From positions 1-64,000 of the forward strand of contig NZ_BFAV01000141.1 of assembly GCF_002933875.1 (NCBI RefSeq): 64,000 nt of DNA, in the 5' to 3' direction. Below are positions 35,059 through 43,823 of the stretch, piece after piece. How positions within the stretch are numbered: position 1 is the first letter of the stretch; each line of letters opens with the position of its first letter. The translations under genes were made by a program, and so were the position numbers. The stretch is from Desulfocucumis palustris. GTDB taxonomy: Bacteria; Bacillota; Desulfotomaculia; Desulfotomaculales; Desulfocucumaceae. The notes under the pieces are model-generated. The model did no database searches, was not told the origin of the DNA, and saw nothing but the letters and a program-made list of their open reading frames with translations.

Positions 35059-36309
35059 TTAGCGAATTGCCCCACTGGTCCTGGAACGCCTTACAATTCT
35101 GCGCCGGCCAAGGGCAATTTTAATACGCAGCGCAACAAATGCCAGGGCAATTACCGCCAGGGCCAGGGGAACATACCACCAGCTGAAAAAGGAACGGGCT
35201 TCAACGGTGCTGTAAGCAAGAAGATTAACTCTTCCTATTTCCTTGCCGGCTTCATAAAAAACCAGGGAACCAACTTTATCCTCCCTGTAAACCGGGGCCC
35301 TTTCACGGTCACTTTTCTCAATTTTTCTGGTCACATCAATATTGGCGCCCACAGGAAAATTGTAATAAAAGGATCTTCCCGCTATGGCGGTTACACTTTT
35401 TTCCTGGCCCCCGCCAACTTCCACCGAGTCCACTTTAACGCCTGATTTTACCAGTTCCACCGGGGAATACGCGGTAAAACCGTAATCCAGCAAGGCCTTG
35501 GCGTCACTGTAAATATTGTAGCCCTGGCTTTTTAGGACCACGGCCAGCATTTCCCGCTCACCCCGGCGGGCTGAAACCACAATGCACTGCCCGGCATCAA
35601 CGGTGTAACCTGTCTTCACCCCGGTAGCCCCTTCATAGCTGAACATTGAGTTGGGCCAGATCATCCGGTTGTGGTTTACAAAGTCCACCTGGGGAATTCC
35701 GTTCACAGGATGCGGCAAATTCCTTTCAATGCGCTGGTGATAGGTGCCGACTATTTTTCTGAAAGTCGGGTTCTGCATGGCCGCCCTGGCAATGATCGCC
35801 AGGTCCCGGGGGGTGGTATAGTGTTCGGGATCAGGCAGGCCGTGCGGATTTTTGAAATTACTGTGTTCAGCTCCCAGGTTGCGGGCCTCCTTGTTCATAA
35901 GCACGGCAAAATCATCCACCGAGCCGGCCACGTGTTCCGCCAGGGCCGCGGCCCCGTCATTGGCCGAGGACAGCATCACGGCATACAGCAAATCCCGCAC
36001 GGTCAGCTTCTCCCCGGGCTGCAGGCCCACCGCGGACCCCCCCGGCAACACGGCATCATCAGATATGGTGACCCACTCATCCAGGGAACAGTTTTTAATG
36101 GCGATAAGGCTGGTAAGTATTTTAGTGGTGCTGGCCGGGTACATTCTGGGCTCGTCTGCATTTTTGGCAAACAATACCTGTCCGTTGCGCATATCCATGA
36201 CCAAGCCGGCCTCCGCCGTTATTTCCGGCTGGGCCTGTACAGCGGCAGGAAAGTATAAAACCGTCAAAAAAGTAAACAGTACTCCATATAATATTTTCCT
36301 GGTCAGCAT
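35059..36309 (-). CDS. D-alanyl-D-alanine carboxypeptidase (DacF/PBP5 family)
   Basis: This low-molecular-weight PBP trims the terminal D-Ala from peptidoglycan stem peptides outside the membrane. In the 416-residue protein a signal peptide or anchor lies at residues 2-27. The S11 peptidase domain has STTK near residue 60, SSAND near 114 and KTGYT near 232. The PBP5 C-terminal beta domain comes next, then a C-terminal membrane helix (about 368-390) with a very basic tail. Start is at ATG 36309 after GGGTGA. DacF and DacB sporulation paralogues cannot be separated by sequence alone. Confidence 0.92.
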   Translation of the reverse strand: MLTRKILYGVLFTFLTVLYFPAAVQAQPEITAEAGLVMDMRNGQVLFAKNADEPRMYPASTTKILTSLIAIKNCSLDEWVTISDDAVLPGGSAVGLQPGEKLTVRDLLYAVMLSSANDGAAALAEHVAGSVDDFAVLMNKEARNLGAEHSNFKNPHGLPDPEHYTTPRDLAIIARAAMQNPTFRKIVGTYHQRIERNLPHPVNGIPQVDFVNHNRMIWPNSMFSYEGATGVKTGYTVDAGQCIVVSARRGEREMLAVVLKSQGYNIYSDAKALLDYGFTAYSPVELVKSGVKVDSVEVGGGQEKSVTAIAGRSFYYNFPVGANIDVTRKIEKSDRERAPVYREDKVGSLVFYEAGKEIGRVNLLAYSTVEARSFFSWWYVPLALAVIALAFVALRIKIALGRRRIVRRSRTSGAIR

Positions 36310-36393
36310 TACTTCACCCGTTTTTCCGTCCAATATTTTATGATTTCTAAAATTTTAGCATATTTTTAATACTGTTCCAAGACACACAGCCCT

Positions 36394-38346
36394 TTATACC
36401 GGCCTCTCCCTGCCTTTTAAAACCAGGAGCCCGGCCAGCAAGAGCAATAACAAGCCGATTAAAACCACGGGCTTGTTTACTCCGGGTATTCCGCCCAGCA
36501 AGTCAAACAGCCTGGCCACCGTGCCGCCCACAATAAATGCTATGACCAATATAACCGGCCATATGATAATCGCCTGTCTCCAGCCCCGTTCTTTAAATAT
36601 TACCATCACCGAGGCTATACAGGGAACAAAAAGGGTAAGTGTCACCAGGGCCACAAACTGCTGCTCCGGCTGCAGGGGTAAGCTCAAGAGGCCGGCGGTG
36701 CCGAAATCTCTTCTAATAAACCCCATTATAAAGGCATAGGCCGACTCCCGGGGAAGATCAAGCCAGCCCACGGTAAGCGGTTCCATAAGCGTTTGCAGTA
36801 AGTACAAAAGTCCGGTTACTTTTAGAAGGCTTAAAAATAACGCCCCTCCCAGAAAAATAGGAAAAGCTTCCTTTATAAAATCCCAGGAACGTATTAACGC
36901 CTTGGTTAAAACATTTTTCAACCTGGGCAGCCGCAAGGGCGGCAAATCCACCAGCAACGGCGTGGAATGCCCCGGTAAAAAGCGGCTTAATACGGTTCCC
37001 GCCGCCACCATGACACTCAGAATAATTAATATAAAAAGTATCAGATAATAAGGACCCAGTCCCGCCAGCACCGCGGTTACAAGGGCAAGCTGCGCCGAAC
37101 AGGGCACCGCCAGGGCCAGGAGGAATATTGCTATTAACCGCTCCCTGTCGCTATGCAGCAATCTGGTGGTGATAGAAGCCATGGTTACGCAGCCGAAACC
37201 AAGTATTATAGGTATGACGGCCAGCCCGTTCAGACCCAGGGGAGACACGGACCGGTCCACCAGAATGGCGATACGCGGCAGGTAACCGGTATCTTCAAGG
37301 GTGGAAATAACCAGAAAGAACCCCAGCACCAGGGGAGCAAGAAGTCCGAACAGATAGGTCACGGACATTGTAAGCAGCCCGAATTGACCCGATAAAATCA
37401 CTCCCAGAGGAGACGCCGGATCAATATAACCGGACAGCAACTTTTTAACCAGCGGCTCATAATAACCCTGCATAATAATTCCCTCGGTGAATTGAACCAC
37501 CGTTTGGGCGAAGAACACGCCCACCAGCAGATATATTGCCCCCAGCACCACCAGTAATATTGGGATGCCGGTTAACGGCCTGATGGTCAGTCTGCCCAGC
37601 AATGAGGCGAGATTATCAACCCTGGTTTCTTCCCGGATCACGGAGGCCGCTATCATGTTCGCCCTTTCACGCCTGTGGCGATACAAATCATGGCGCTCCA
37701 TCCCCGGAACAACACCCAGCTTTTCAGCAACCGGCAAGTCACCCTCAAGCAAAAGCAGCGCTTCTCCCCGGCTTATATCATATAGCCCGGCTAGCCGTTC
37801 CAGGCGTTTTTTCAAAAGCTCTTCAATCTTTCCCGGACGGGCTTCCGGCAAACGCTCCACCAGTTGGATTATACCTTTCTTCTCCACCGCCACCGTTGGT
37901 ACCACGGGCACGCCCAGAAGGTCCTCCAGCAGCCCGTGGTCCACGGGCAAACCGCAGAGATCCGCCTCGTCCACCATGTTCAGGGCGATAAGCATGGGGA
38001 CCCCGCAGTCGATAAGGTGCAGGGTTAAAAAAAGATCTCTTTCCAGATGGGCCGCGTCTATCACATTTATTACAAGGTGGGAAGACAAAATCAGACCCGC
38101 GGCCAGTTCTTCCTCCGCGGTAAAGGAAGATATACCGTAAATTCCCGGTGTGTCGATTATTATGTCTTTGCCCAGACGTCCATGGCACATGTTTACCGTG
38201 GTGCCGGGAAAATTACTGACATCCGCGTACAATCCGGTTAAAGCATTAAAAAGAGCCGATTTGCCCACATTGGGATTACCGGCCAGCACCATATAGCGGG
38301 CACCTTCAACAAACCCCGCTTTTTTGCCCAAATCCCGGCACTCCAA
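36394..38346 (-). CDS. feoB: Ferrous iron transporter FeoB
   Basis: FeoB imports Fe2+ under anoxic conditions. The 650-residue protein has an N-terminal G domain with GNPNVGKSALFNALTG near residue 23, the switch I Thr in NFPGTTVN, DTPGIYG and NMVDEADL. A GDI-like helical region follows, then about eight to ten membrane helices carrying the two Gate motifs, including GFGCVTMASITTRLL. The start is TTG, 8 nt after AGGGG. It follows feoA by about 250 bp, across a region that contains one copy of the dispersed repeat core. Confidence 0.95.
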   Translation of the reverse strand: MECRDLGKKAGFVEGARYMVLAGNPNVGKSALFNALTGLYADVSNFPGTTVNMCHGRLGKDIIIDTPGIYGISSFTAEEELAAGLILSSHLVINVIDAAHLERDLFLTLHLIDCGVPMLIALNMVDEADLCGLPVDHGLLEDLLGVPVVPTVAVEKKGIIQLVERLPEARPGKIEELLKKRLERLAGLYDISRGEALLLLEGDLPVAEKLGVVPGMERHDLYRHRRERANMIAASVIREETRVDNLASLLGRLTIRPLTGIPILLVVLGAIYLLVGVFFAQTVVQFTEGIIMQGYYEPLVKKLLSGYIDPASPLGVILSGQFGLLTMSVTYLFGLLAPLVLGFFLVISTLEDTGYLPRIAILVDRSVSPLGLNGLAVIPIILGFGCVTMASITTRLLHSDRERLIAIFLLALAVPCSAQLALVTAVLAGLGPYYLILFILIILSVMVAAGTVLSRFLPGHSTPLLVDLPPLRLPRLKNVLTKALIRSWDFIKEAFPIFLGGALFLSLLKVTGLLYLLQTLMEPLTVGWLDLPRESAYAFIMGFIRRDFGTAGLLSLPLQPEQQFVALVTLTLFVPCIASVMVIFKERGWRQAIIIWPVILVIAFIVGGTVARLFDLLGGIPGVNKPVVLIGLLLLLLAGLLVLKGRERPV

Positions 38347-38560
38347 TACAAGAACCCCTTTCCCTGCTGAAGGGATGAAATAGAATAAAATAGCATAAAA
38401 TTAACCCGTTTATACGGGCCTGACTAAGATTGCATTAAATTTACGCTGTAAAACGAATCCGTTTATGGCACCGGTTAAAGCAAAAGAATCCACCTTTATC
38501 TCGCCAACAGCCTGTGAGACCCCGGCCTTGCAGGTGGGGAATAAACAGGCAATTAAGAAA

Positions 38561-38575
38561 AGGGGACACATCTCC
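38561..38575. repeat. Single copy of the dispersed GAGGTGTGTCCCC core, inverted
   Basis: AGGGGACACATCTC is the reverse complement of GAGATGTGTCCCCT, one base off the core at 33-96. It lies between feoA and feoB, where it would be transcribed within the feo mRNA. Confidence 0.6.
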
Positions 38576-38594
38576 CTTTATTTGACTCATTTCA

Positions 38595-38852
38595 TTATTC
38601 AATTTTGTCCGGCAAAGCCTTTTCCGGTGAAGAAACAACAGCTTCAACCATAATGTTTTTGGCCAGCTTTCTTCCTATGGCTATTTCCTGATTGTGCAGG
38701 GATATTACCACAGGTCCGGCAGGGACTATTTCCCGGCAGGTAACCACCGCTCCTTCGGCTATACCGAAGCGAATAGCCTGGGTTCTTATCATATCGTCGG
38801 GAATAGACAGTATTTTTACCCTCTGTCCCCTTTTTACGCTGTCAAGAGTCAA
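38595..38852 (-). CDS. feoA: FeoA domain protein
   Basis: FeoA is a small cytosolic SH3-like protein needed for FeoB-mediated iron import. The 85-residue protein shows the pattern GQRVKILSIPDD near residue 9, IRFGIAEGAVVTCREIVPAGPVVI in the middle and GRKLAKNIMVE at the end, matching the full domain. The start is TTG; the ribosome site AAGGAG lies 14 nt upstream, unusually far, so an internal start is possible. It is the first gene of the Fur-controlled feoAB unit. Confidence 0.9.
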   Translation of the reverse strand: MTLDSVKRGQRVKILSIPDDMIRTQAIRFGIAEGAVVTCREIVPAGPVVISLHNQEIAIGRKLAKNIMVEAVVSSPEKALPDKIE

Positions 38853-38928
38853 TGGTCGGCCTAACTCTCCTTATTTTTCAACAGATTGGTTAAGGAATGC
38901 TCCTTAAGGGGCAGCCCCGGCGGGAAAT

Positions 38929-38947
38929 GATAAGGATTACCGTTATC
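38929..38947. promoter_or_regulatory. Fur box controlling feoAB
   Basis: GATAAGGATTACCGTTATC matches the classic 19-bp Fur box GATAATGATAATCATTATC at 15 of 19 positions, with perfect GATAA/TTATC arms. It begins 7 bp downstream of the -10 element, covering the start site. Iron-loaded Fur bound here would block transcription. Confidence 0.85.
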
Positions 38948-38954
38948 ACGCTTT

Positions 38955-38983
38955 ATTATATTAGTATATGGCTGATAAATCAA
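38955..38983 (-). promoter_or_regulatory. Sigma-A promoter of feoAB
   Basis: On the minus strand TTGATT (38978-38983) and a perfect TATAAT (38955-38960) are 17 bp apart, followed directly by the Fur box. The feoA start is about 100 bp downstream. Confidence 0.8.
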
Positions 38984-39113
38984 TATCAACCACTTAGCTA
39001 TTACATTTTTTGCCATGGTATTTACATAGCATCAACACTTTTTTAACGGGTTAAAATATAAATGTATCCCACAGGCTGTTAACGGAATAAAAAATCAAAA
39101 AAGGAGGAACACC

Positions 39114-39260
39114 ATGGTAAACATTAATACCGAAGGAATGGAAGTGGCTTCATTAAACGATATCCAGCTGCAAAACCTGATGGAAATTGAAAAAAAGCTT
39201 AACGGCGGCACAAATAAAACCGGTGAAATATATCTGCTGGCCGTAACCAGAAGAACCTGA
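39114..39260 (+). CDS. Small protein (48 aa) with double-glycine-like leader, unknown function
   Basis: A 48-codon gene on the plus strand opens with ATG 6 nt after an ideal AAGGAGG and ends in TGA, with a rho-independent terminator about 60 bp later. The signals are stronger than for many real genes. The acidic N-terminal half contains LNDIQLQNLMEIEKKLNGG, which loosely recalls double-glycine leaders of exported or ribosomally made peptides. The remaining 16 residues (from TNKT to RRT) are basic and polar. No transporter, C39 peptidase or modifying enzyme is adjacent. The family is not recognised; function is left open. Confidence 0.65.
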   Translation: MVNINTEGMEVASLNDIQLQNLMEIEKKLNGGTNKTGEIYLLAVTRRT

Positions 39261-39317
39261 GACGGCACTCCCAATACCGCCGGCTGACAAATCAGTGGCC
39301 GGTTGTCAGGCGGCAGC

Positions 39318-39355
39318 GGCGCCCTGATTTTGCATAAGCCAGGGCGCCTTGCTTT
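39318..39355 (+). terminator. Rho-independent terminator of the 48-codon gene
   Basis: GGCGCCCTG (39318-39326) and CAGGGCGCC (39340-39348) form a 9-bp stem with a 13-nt loop, followed on the plus strand by TTGCTTTAT. It supports real transcription of the upstream small gene. Confidence 0.72.
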
Positions 39356-39387
39356 ATATGTTTATTTCACAATAATCAACCAGACAA

Positions 39388-40635
39388 TCAGGCAAATTTT
39401 TCTTTAACAGTATTCCAGAAGGACTGATCCTCGAATCCCATCCGCCAGAAAGCTATACCCGCCAGATTATAGTTATTCACCAGATTCAGTTTTATAGCCA
39501 GGCTGTAACTGTTCTCGAACCATACATCATGCCGTTTTCCATCCTTCCAGTACACCTGGTGCGGCACACTGTTGTAATTGTCCCACTGAACATTGCCGTA
39601 CCGGCTAATCAAGCCGGCCATGGAACTCCAGGTAACCGCCTTCCCCTGACCCGGGGCGGACCAGTCATAACCGAAACACCCGATTCCCATTAAAATTTTA
39701 TTTGCGGGAATCTCCTTAACCGAATAATCCATAACCTTTGTCACCCAGGGAAGTGAGGCCACCGGACCGGCGGAACCGCCGAACCAGTGCTCGTCATAGC
39801 TCATAATCACCAGGTAATCCGCGACACTTCCGATATACTTGTAATCATAAGCCCCGGACCAGTGATCCCCGGGATTATCGTATGTCTTTGCCGGCACGCA
39901 AACGGTAAGCAATTTATCCCCCAGGCTTTTTGCCAACTCCCCCAAAAAAGCATTGAAACTCTGCCTGCCGTATTCCGGTATACCCTCCAGATCAATGTTA
40001 ACGCCGTCAAAACCATACTTATTCACGCTGTCCATTATATTGCCGATCAGCCTGCCTCTGCTGGTTTTGTTCGATACGGCGGAATAAGCGGAAGCCCCGT
40101 CAATGCCGCCGTTAATATTATGTATAAGCATAATTGTTTTGGCGCCCTTACTCTGGGCCATTTTCAATCCGTCGGAGCTGACTTTGCCCACCAGTCCGCC
40201 GCTGCTGTTTACCTGATAATCAAAAGTAGCCACCTGGTCAACTAACTGGCCGTTTGCTTTTAGAGAATCATAGGATAGCTTGTCCCCGGGGTAATCCTCC
40301 GTATAAAAACCCATCACAACTTTGGATAGCCCGCTTTTTTTACTCTCCAGGACCGCCCAGTCCGCCGGGCCTACTTTTCCATCCACGGTAAGCCCGTTTT
40401 TTTGCTCCATTCTTGTTACGGCCTGCAGGGTTAGGGAACCAAAATAACCTGATATAATGCCTTCGGGATAATATCCTGCCTGATTCAGTTTGCGCTGCAA
40501 TTCAGACACGGAGGCTCCCCGGCTCCCGTATCCCAATATCTCGGTGCCGGCAGCAGAGGCCGGCACCGTTTCCGCCGGATAGAAAACCATGATCACGGGA
40601 AGCAGAAAAAAAATCAACCACCTTTTCCTGTTCAT
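39388..40635 (-). CDS. Secreted GH18 hydrolase with peptidoglycan-binding domain (spore-type)
   Basis: The 415-residue exported protein has a signal peptide (residues 1-29). A PG_binding_1 domain follows (about 33-95, with YGSRGASVSELQRKLNQAGYYPEG). The GH18 TIM-barrel has FDGVNIDLEG near residue 212, where Asp and Glu form the catalytic pair, and the C-terminal FWRMGFEDQSFW. The plan matches YaaH/YdhD-type spore cortex hydrolases and germination proteins of Firmicutes. GGAGG precedes the ATG. No lyase or LysM domain is visible. Substrate is probably muropeptide rather than chitin; that is inference from the binding domain. Confidence 0.88.
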   Translation of the reverse strand: MNRKRWLIFFLLPVIMVFYPAETVPASAAGTEILGYGSRGASVSELQRKLNQAGYYPEGIISGYFGSLTLQAVTRMEQKNGLTVDGKVGPADWAVLESKKSGLSKVVMGFYTEDYPGDKLSYDSLKANGQLVDQVATFDYQVNSSGGLVGKVSSDGLKMAQSKGAKTIMLIHNINGGIDGASAYSAVSNKTSRGRLIGNIMDSVNKYGFDGVNIDLEGIPEYGRQSFNAFLGELAKSLGDKLLTVCVPAKTYDNPGDHWSGAYDYKYIGSVADYLVIMSYDEHWFGGSAGPVASLPWVTKVMDYSVKEIPANKILMGIGCFGYDWSAPGQGKAVTWSSMAGLISRYGNVQWDNYNSVPHQVYWKDGKRHDVWFENSYSLAIKLNLVNNYNLAGIAFWRMGFEDQSFWNTVKEKFA

Positions 40636-40859
40636 TCTCTTCCTCCCACTATTAATTATTAATTGACATCATTCGACATTATTTATAATAACAGTAATCA
40701 AGGGGCCTGAACAAACCTTTAATATTGCCTGTCCAGCCATCATCTGACATGGGGCAACTTCCCATATATCCGCCTTTACTGTATAATAGCCTTGACCCCG
40801 CTATTTCGCCGCCCTCACCATCCGCAGGGCTGTATAACAATTTCCAGGAGAACTTTGTT

Positions 40860-42077
40860 TTGACAGATAACCGCAATCCAATAAATTACAAAAATTACAT
40901 CCTGCTGTTAATCCTTTTCCTTACCGAAACTGCCCGGGGCGCCTTCTTTTTAACATTTTTGCCCCTATACACGGTGGAAGGCCTGGGAATGGGGGTAACC
41001 GTAGCAGGCTTCGCGGTGTCGGCACATTACCTGCTGGAAACCCTGTGCAAATCCATTGCCGGATTGCAGTTTGACCGCCGGGGCAGGCCTGTAATTCTGG
41101 CGGGTATGACCCTGGGCTTTTTAGCCCTGGCCGCCATCAGGTTTCATCCGACACCCTTTGTTATTGTAGCCTGCTCAGGACTTTTAGGGCTGGGGGTTTC
41201 ACCCCTTTGGCCGGGAATAATCACGGAAGTGGCCCCGGTAAATATTTCAGACCGCAGCTTCAGGATAGGCATGGTATTTTCAACCTGGCTGGCGGGAACA
41301 GGCTTCGGCATGGTGGGAATCAATTTTTTAATGTATCTTGGTTATGAAGTTAGTTTTAATATAATAATTTTCAGCCTCTTCACCGCCCTATTCACCGCCC
41401 TGTTGTTCCTGCGCCCGGCCCGCCGGGAAGCAAGGACGCCGGAAAAAGACTTTGCCGGCGGGATTCTGAAAACCATGCGGCAAATGTCCCAAAACCCGGC
41501 GGTGATAAAATTTTTGCTGCCGGGAATGTTCCTGCAGACCCTGGCCGCAGGACTTCTACTCCCGGTGCTGCCCGTTTTTGCCAGAGCCAGACTGGGATTG
41601 AACCATGACGAATACGGCCTTCTTTTATCGGCAGGTGGTGCGGCCACTGTTTTATTACTTATTCCCATGGGCAAAATTGCTGATAAAATAGGATTAAAGG
41701 CGGTGCTCGGAGCAGGATTTTTAATTACCGCCGCATCCATCGGCATGATTTCCCTGGTGGGGAATAAAGGTAATGTATATTATCTGGTGATACTGACGGG
41801 CATGGCCTACGCCGCGGTGCTCCCCGCCTGGAATTCCCTTCTGGCCAAAGCCATCCCGCCGGAGAGCCAGGCCACGGGCTGGGGCGTATTCGCCACGGTG
41901 GAGGGACTGGGGGTGGCGGTTGGTCCCGCCCTGGGCGGCATGGCGGGACGCTGGCTGGGGATCGACATTACCATATTGATTACCACCGGGCTTTTAACCG
42001 GCATGTCTGTTTTTTACCTTTTTTATCCTGTTGAAAGGCTGTTTGGCACCTGCGGAGATAAAAACATGTGGAAGTGA
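40860..42077 (+). CDS. Major facilitator superfamily transporter
   Basis: The 405-residue protein has about twelve membrane helices and the MFS loop motif after helix 2 (QFDRRGRPVILAG). It is repeated in the second half as GKIADKIGLKAVLG. The substrate cannot be told from sequence. I start it at TTG 40860, about 10 nt after AGGAG, which places helix 1 near the N-terminus. The frame runs back to an ATG at 40725 with a proline-rich lead and no ribosome site. Its stop lies 5 bp before the polysaccharide deacetylase gene, implying one operon. That points to an exporter of an envelope or glycan-related compound, but only by context. Confidence 0.82.
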   Translation: MTDNRNPINYKNYILLLILFLTETARGAFFLTFLPLYTVEGLGMGVTVAGFAVSAHYLLETLCKSIAGLQFDRRGRPVILAGMTLGFLALAAIRFHPTPFVIVACSGLLGLGVSPLWPGIITEVAPVNISDRSFRIGMVFSTWLAGTGFGMVGINFLMYLGYEVSFNIIIFSLFTALFTALLFLRPARREARTPEKDFAGGILKTMRQMSQNPAVIKFLLPGMFLQTLAAGLLLPVLPVFARARLGLNHDEYGLLLSAGGAATVLLLIPMGKIADKIGLKAVLGAGFLITAASIGMISLVGNKGNVYYLVILTGMAYAAVLPAWNSLLAKAIPPESQATGWGVFATVEGLGVAVGPALGGMAGRWLGIDITILITTGLLTGMSVFYLFYPVERLFGTCGDKNMWK

Positions 42078-42082
42078 ACCCT

Positions 42083-43387
42083 ATGACTGAAACTATTATG
42101 AAATATTCAGTGTGGTTTTTTGTAATCTACGCGGTATTGCCCACCGTTCTGGTAAGGTTTTGCCATTTAGGGGCAATTTGGCGGCCGGCCAATAAGGGAA
42201 GGGTATCCATAACCTTTGACGACGGGCCGGACCCCAGGTATACGCCCAGGGTTCTGGATATATTAAAGGAAAATAACATCAAGGCCTGCTTTTTTGTGCT
42301 TGGCGAAAAAGCCTCCCGGCACCCCGAACTGATGACAAGAATTATTTCCGAAGGCCATGAAATAGGCAGCCACGGTTTCAAACACCGCTTTCCCTGGCTG
42401 CTGGGGCCTGTGGGCACCCTCAGGGAAATAAAGCACGCGTCCTCCGCAATTAAAAACAGCATCAATCAGCACCCTTTATTGTTTAGACCGCCCTGGGGCT
42501 TGCTTAATATATTTTCATTTATACTTTTCTCCTTTTCCCCTTCCAGGCTTAAAGAACATAAACTGGTTTTGTGGTCGTTCATGAGCTGGGACTGGAGCAA
42601 GGGCTGCACTCCGGATAAGATTGCAAGCTTTGTATTGCGCCGGGTAAAGGAAGGAGCGATTCTGGTGTTTCACGACAGCGACACGGTACCCGGGGCCGCC
42701 CCGGGGGCGCCTGAAAAAATGCTGGACTCCCTGCCCGGGATTATTAACCAAATACAGCTTAAGGGGCTGCAAATAACCCCCTTAAAAGAAATGATCCAAA
42801 CAAAACCGCCGGGCAAAAGGCTTATGATCTGGCTGTGGAGTTTTTGGGACAGTATTGTTTTGCGCCTGGCCGGGGTGGAGCAGGTCACAGTCAACGGCCG
42901 CCCCACTCTTTTCCGGCTGGCGGTTAGAAAATACACCGGCCCGGAAATAAAAATGCCCTGCGGCACATATCTGCGGCAGGGTAGACGGATTTGCGAATTA
43001 CATTTGAATAATGATATTGTGGCAGAGTTGCTGGCCGGCGAAACAAAACCGGAAAAAATTGCGGTGCGAATCGTAAGGGAACTTCGCCGCTCCCTGCCGG
43101 CCCTGGCCAAATTTGTGTCCGAAGAACCTAAATATAAAGATATACAGGTGATTGCAGGTGTGACCATGCTTCACCGGGCCACTGAAAAAATGGGATTTGT
43201 TTCCGCAGACATAAAATCCGGCACAATGAAAAGAATTATTGGTTTTTACCAATCCCTTATACTCCGGATTTACCATCCGGCGGGGAAAAAACGCTTTGCC
43301 GGACAGGAAGGCCGGCTTGAGCCGAAAATTGTGGCAATAAGTAAAAAAAGCCTGCTTCAAAAGGCTGGCCGGTGGTCATCCGTTTAA
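42083..43387 (+). CDS. Polysaccharide deacetylase (NodB domain) with extra C-terminal domain
   Basis: The 434-residue protein starts with one membrane helix (about 8-26). A carbohydrate esterase 4 (NodB) domain has TFDDGPDPRYTP near residue 46 (catalytic base and metal Asp), SHGFKH (metal histidines), the RPPWG groove and VFHDSD near residue 200. A second region of about 200 residues follows, resembling the YkoP-like extension found behind some Firmicute deacetylases. It would deacetylate cell-wall or extracellular glycans outside the membrane. The ATG at 42083 has GGAAGTG about 6 nt upstream; a GTG at 42068 inside the MFS gene has none. Confidence 0.88.
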   Translation: MTETIMKYSVWFFVIYAVLPTVLVRFCHLGAIWRPANKGRVSITFDDGPDPRYTPRVLDILKENNIKACFFVLGEKASRHPELMTRIISEGHEIGSHGFKHRFPWLLGPVGTLREIKHASSAIKNSINQHPLLFRPPWGLLNIFSFILFSFSPSRLKEHKLVLWSFMSWDWSKGCTPDKIASFVLRRVKEGAILVFHDSDTVPGAAPGAPEKMLDSLPGIINQIQLKGLQITPLKEMIQTKPPGKRLMIWLWSFWDSIVLRLAGVEQVTVNGRPTLFRLAVRKYTGPEIKMPCGTYLRQGRRICELHLNNDIVAELLAGETKPEKIAVRIVRELRRSLPALAKFVSEEPKYKDIQVIAGVTMLHRATEKMGFVSADIKSGTMKRIIGFYQSLILRIYHPAGKKRFAGQEGRLEPKIVAISKKSLLQKAGRWSSV

Positions 43388-43413
43388 GTTCGTCCTGCCC
43401 CGGCCGTGACAAA

Positions 43414-43557
43414 TTATTTAAAAACAGAAATGAATAATAACATCATCAGCCCCGATATGGTAAAAAATAAAAATAACAGCAAAAACACTGGGTCCACCCG
43501 CAGCCGGCCCAGTTTTATTTTCCGGGGCGAGTACTGTTTTTCCTTTTCCTGGCCCAT
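43414..43557 (-). CDS. Small membrane protein (47 aa)
   Basis: A 47-codon gene on the minus strand begins at ATG about 12 nt after GGGAGG. The product has a basic N-terminal half (MGQEKEKQYSPRKIKLGRL) and then one strong hydrophobic helix (about residues 24-45), ending FISVFK. The composition is typical of small Firmicute membrane proteins. An in-frame stop lies just upstream, so the start is fixed. It is convergent with the deacetylase gene. The family is not recognised. Confidence 0.5.
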   Translation of the reverse strand: MGQEKEKQYSPRKIKLGRLRVDPVFLLLFLFFTISGLMMLLFISVFK

Positions 43558-43679
43558 AAAATATCAATTCCTCCCGTTTCATTACAACTGTTAAAATATT
43601 TTATTTCTTAACAAGAATTGCTGTCAAACTTTAGTTTTCAATAGTTATACTTAATATCTTACTAAAGAAGGATTTTTAC

Positions 43680-43708
43680 TTGACGGGGAGAATTTTTATG
43701 GGTAAAGT
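43680..43708 (+). promoter_or_regulatory. Candidate promoter of the acyl-CoA ligase gene
   Basis: TTGACG (43680-43685) and TAAAGT (43703-43708) are 17 bp apart, about 115 bp before the ligase ATG. A 19-codon frame at 43699 with a fair ribosome site lies in the leader and may be chance. Confidence 0.45.
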
Positions 43709-43823
43709 AATTTATTTAAATGTTCTAGAAAATTATTGTAAGAATACAAGGCCATAACGGCCTCCCAGACATTAAGCCGGTTTCAAGCCTTACCAGTTCG
43801 AGGCGCACAAGGAGGTTTTTTTA

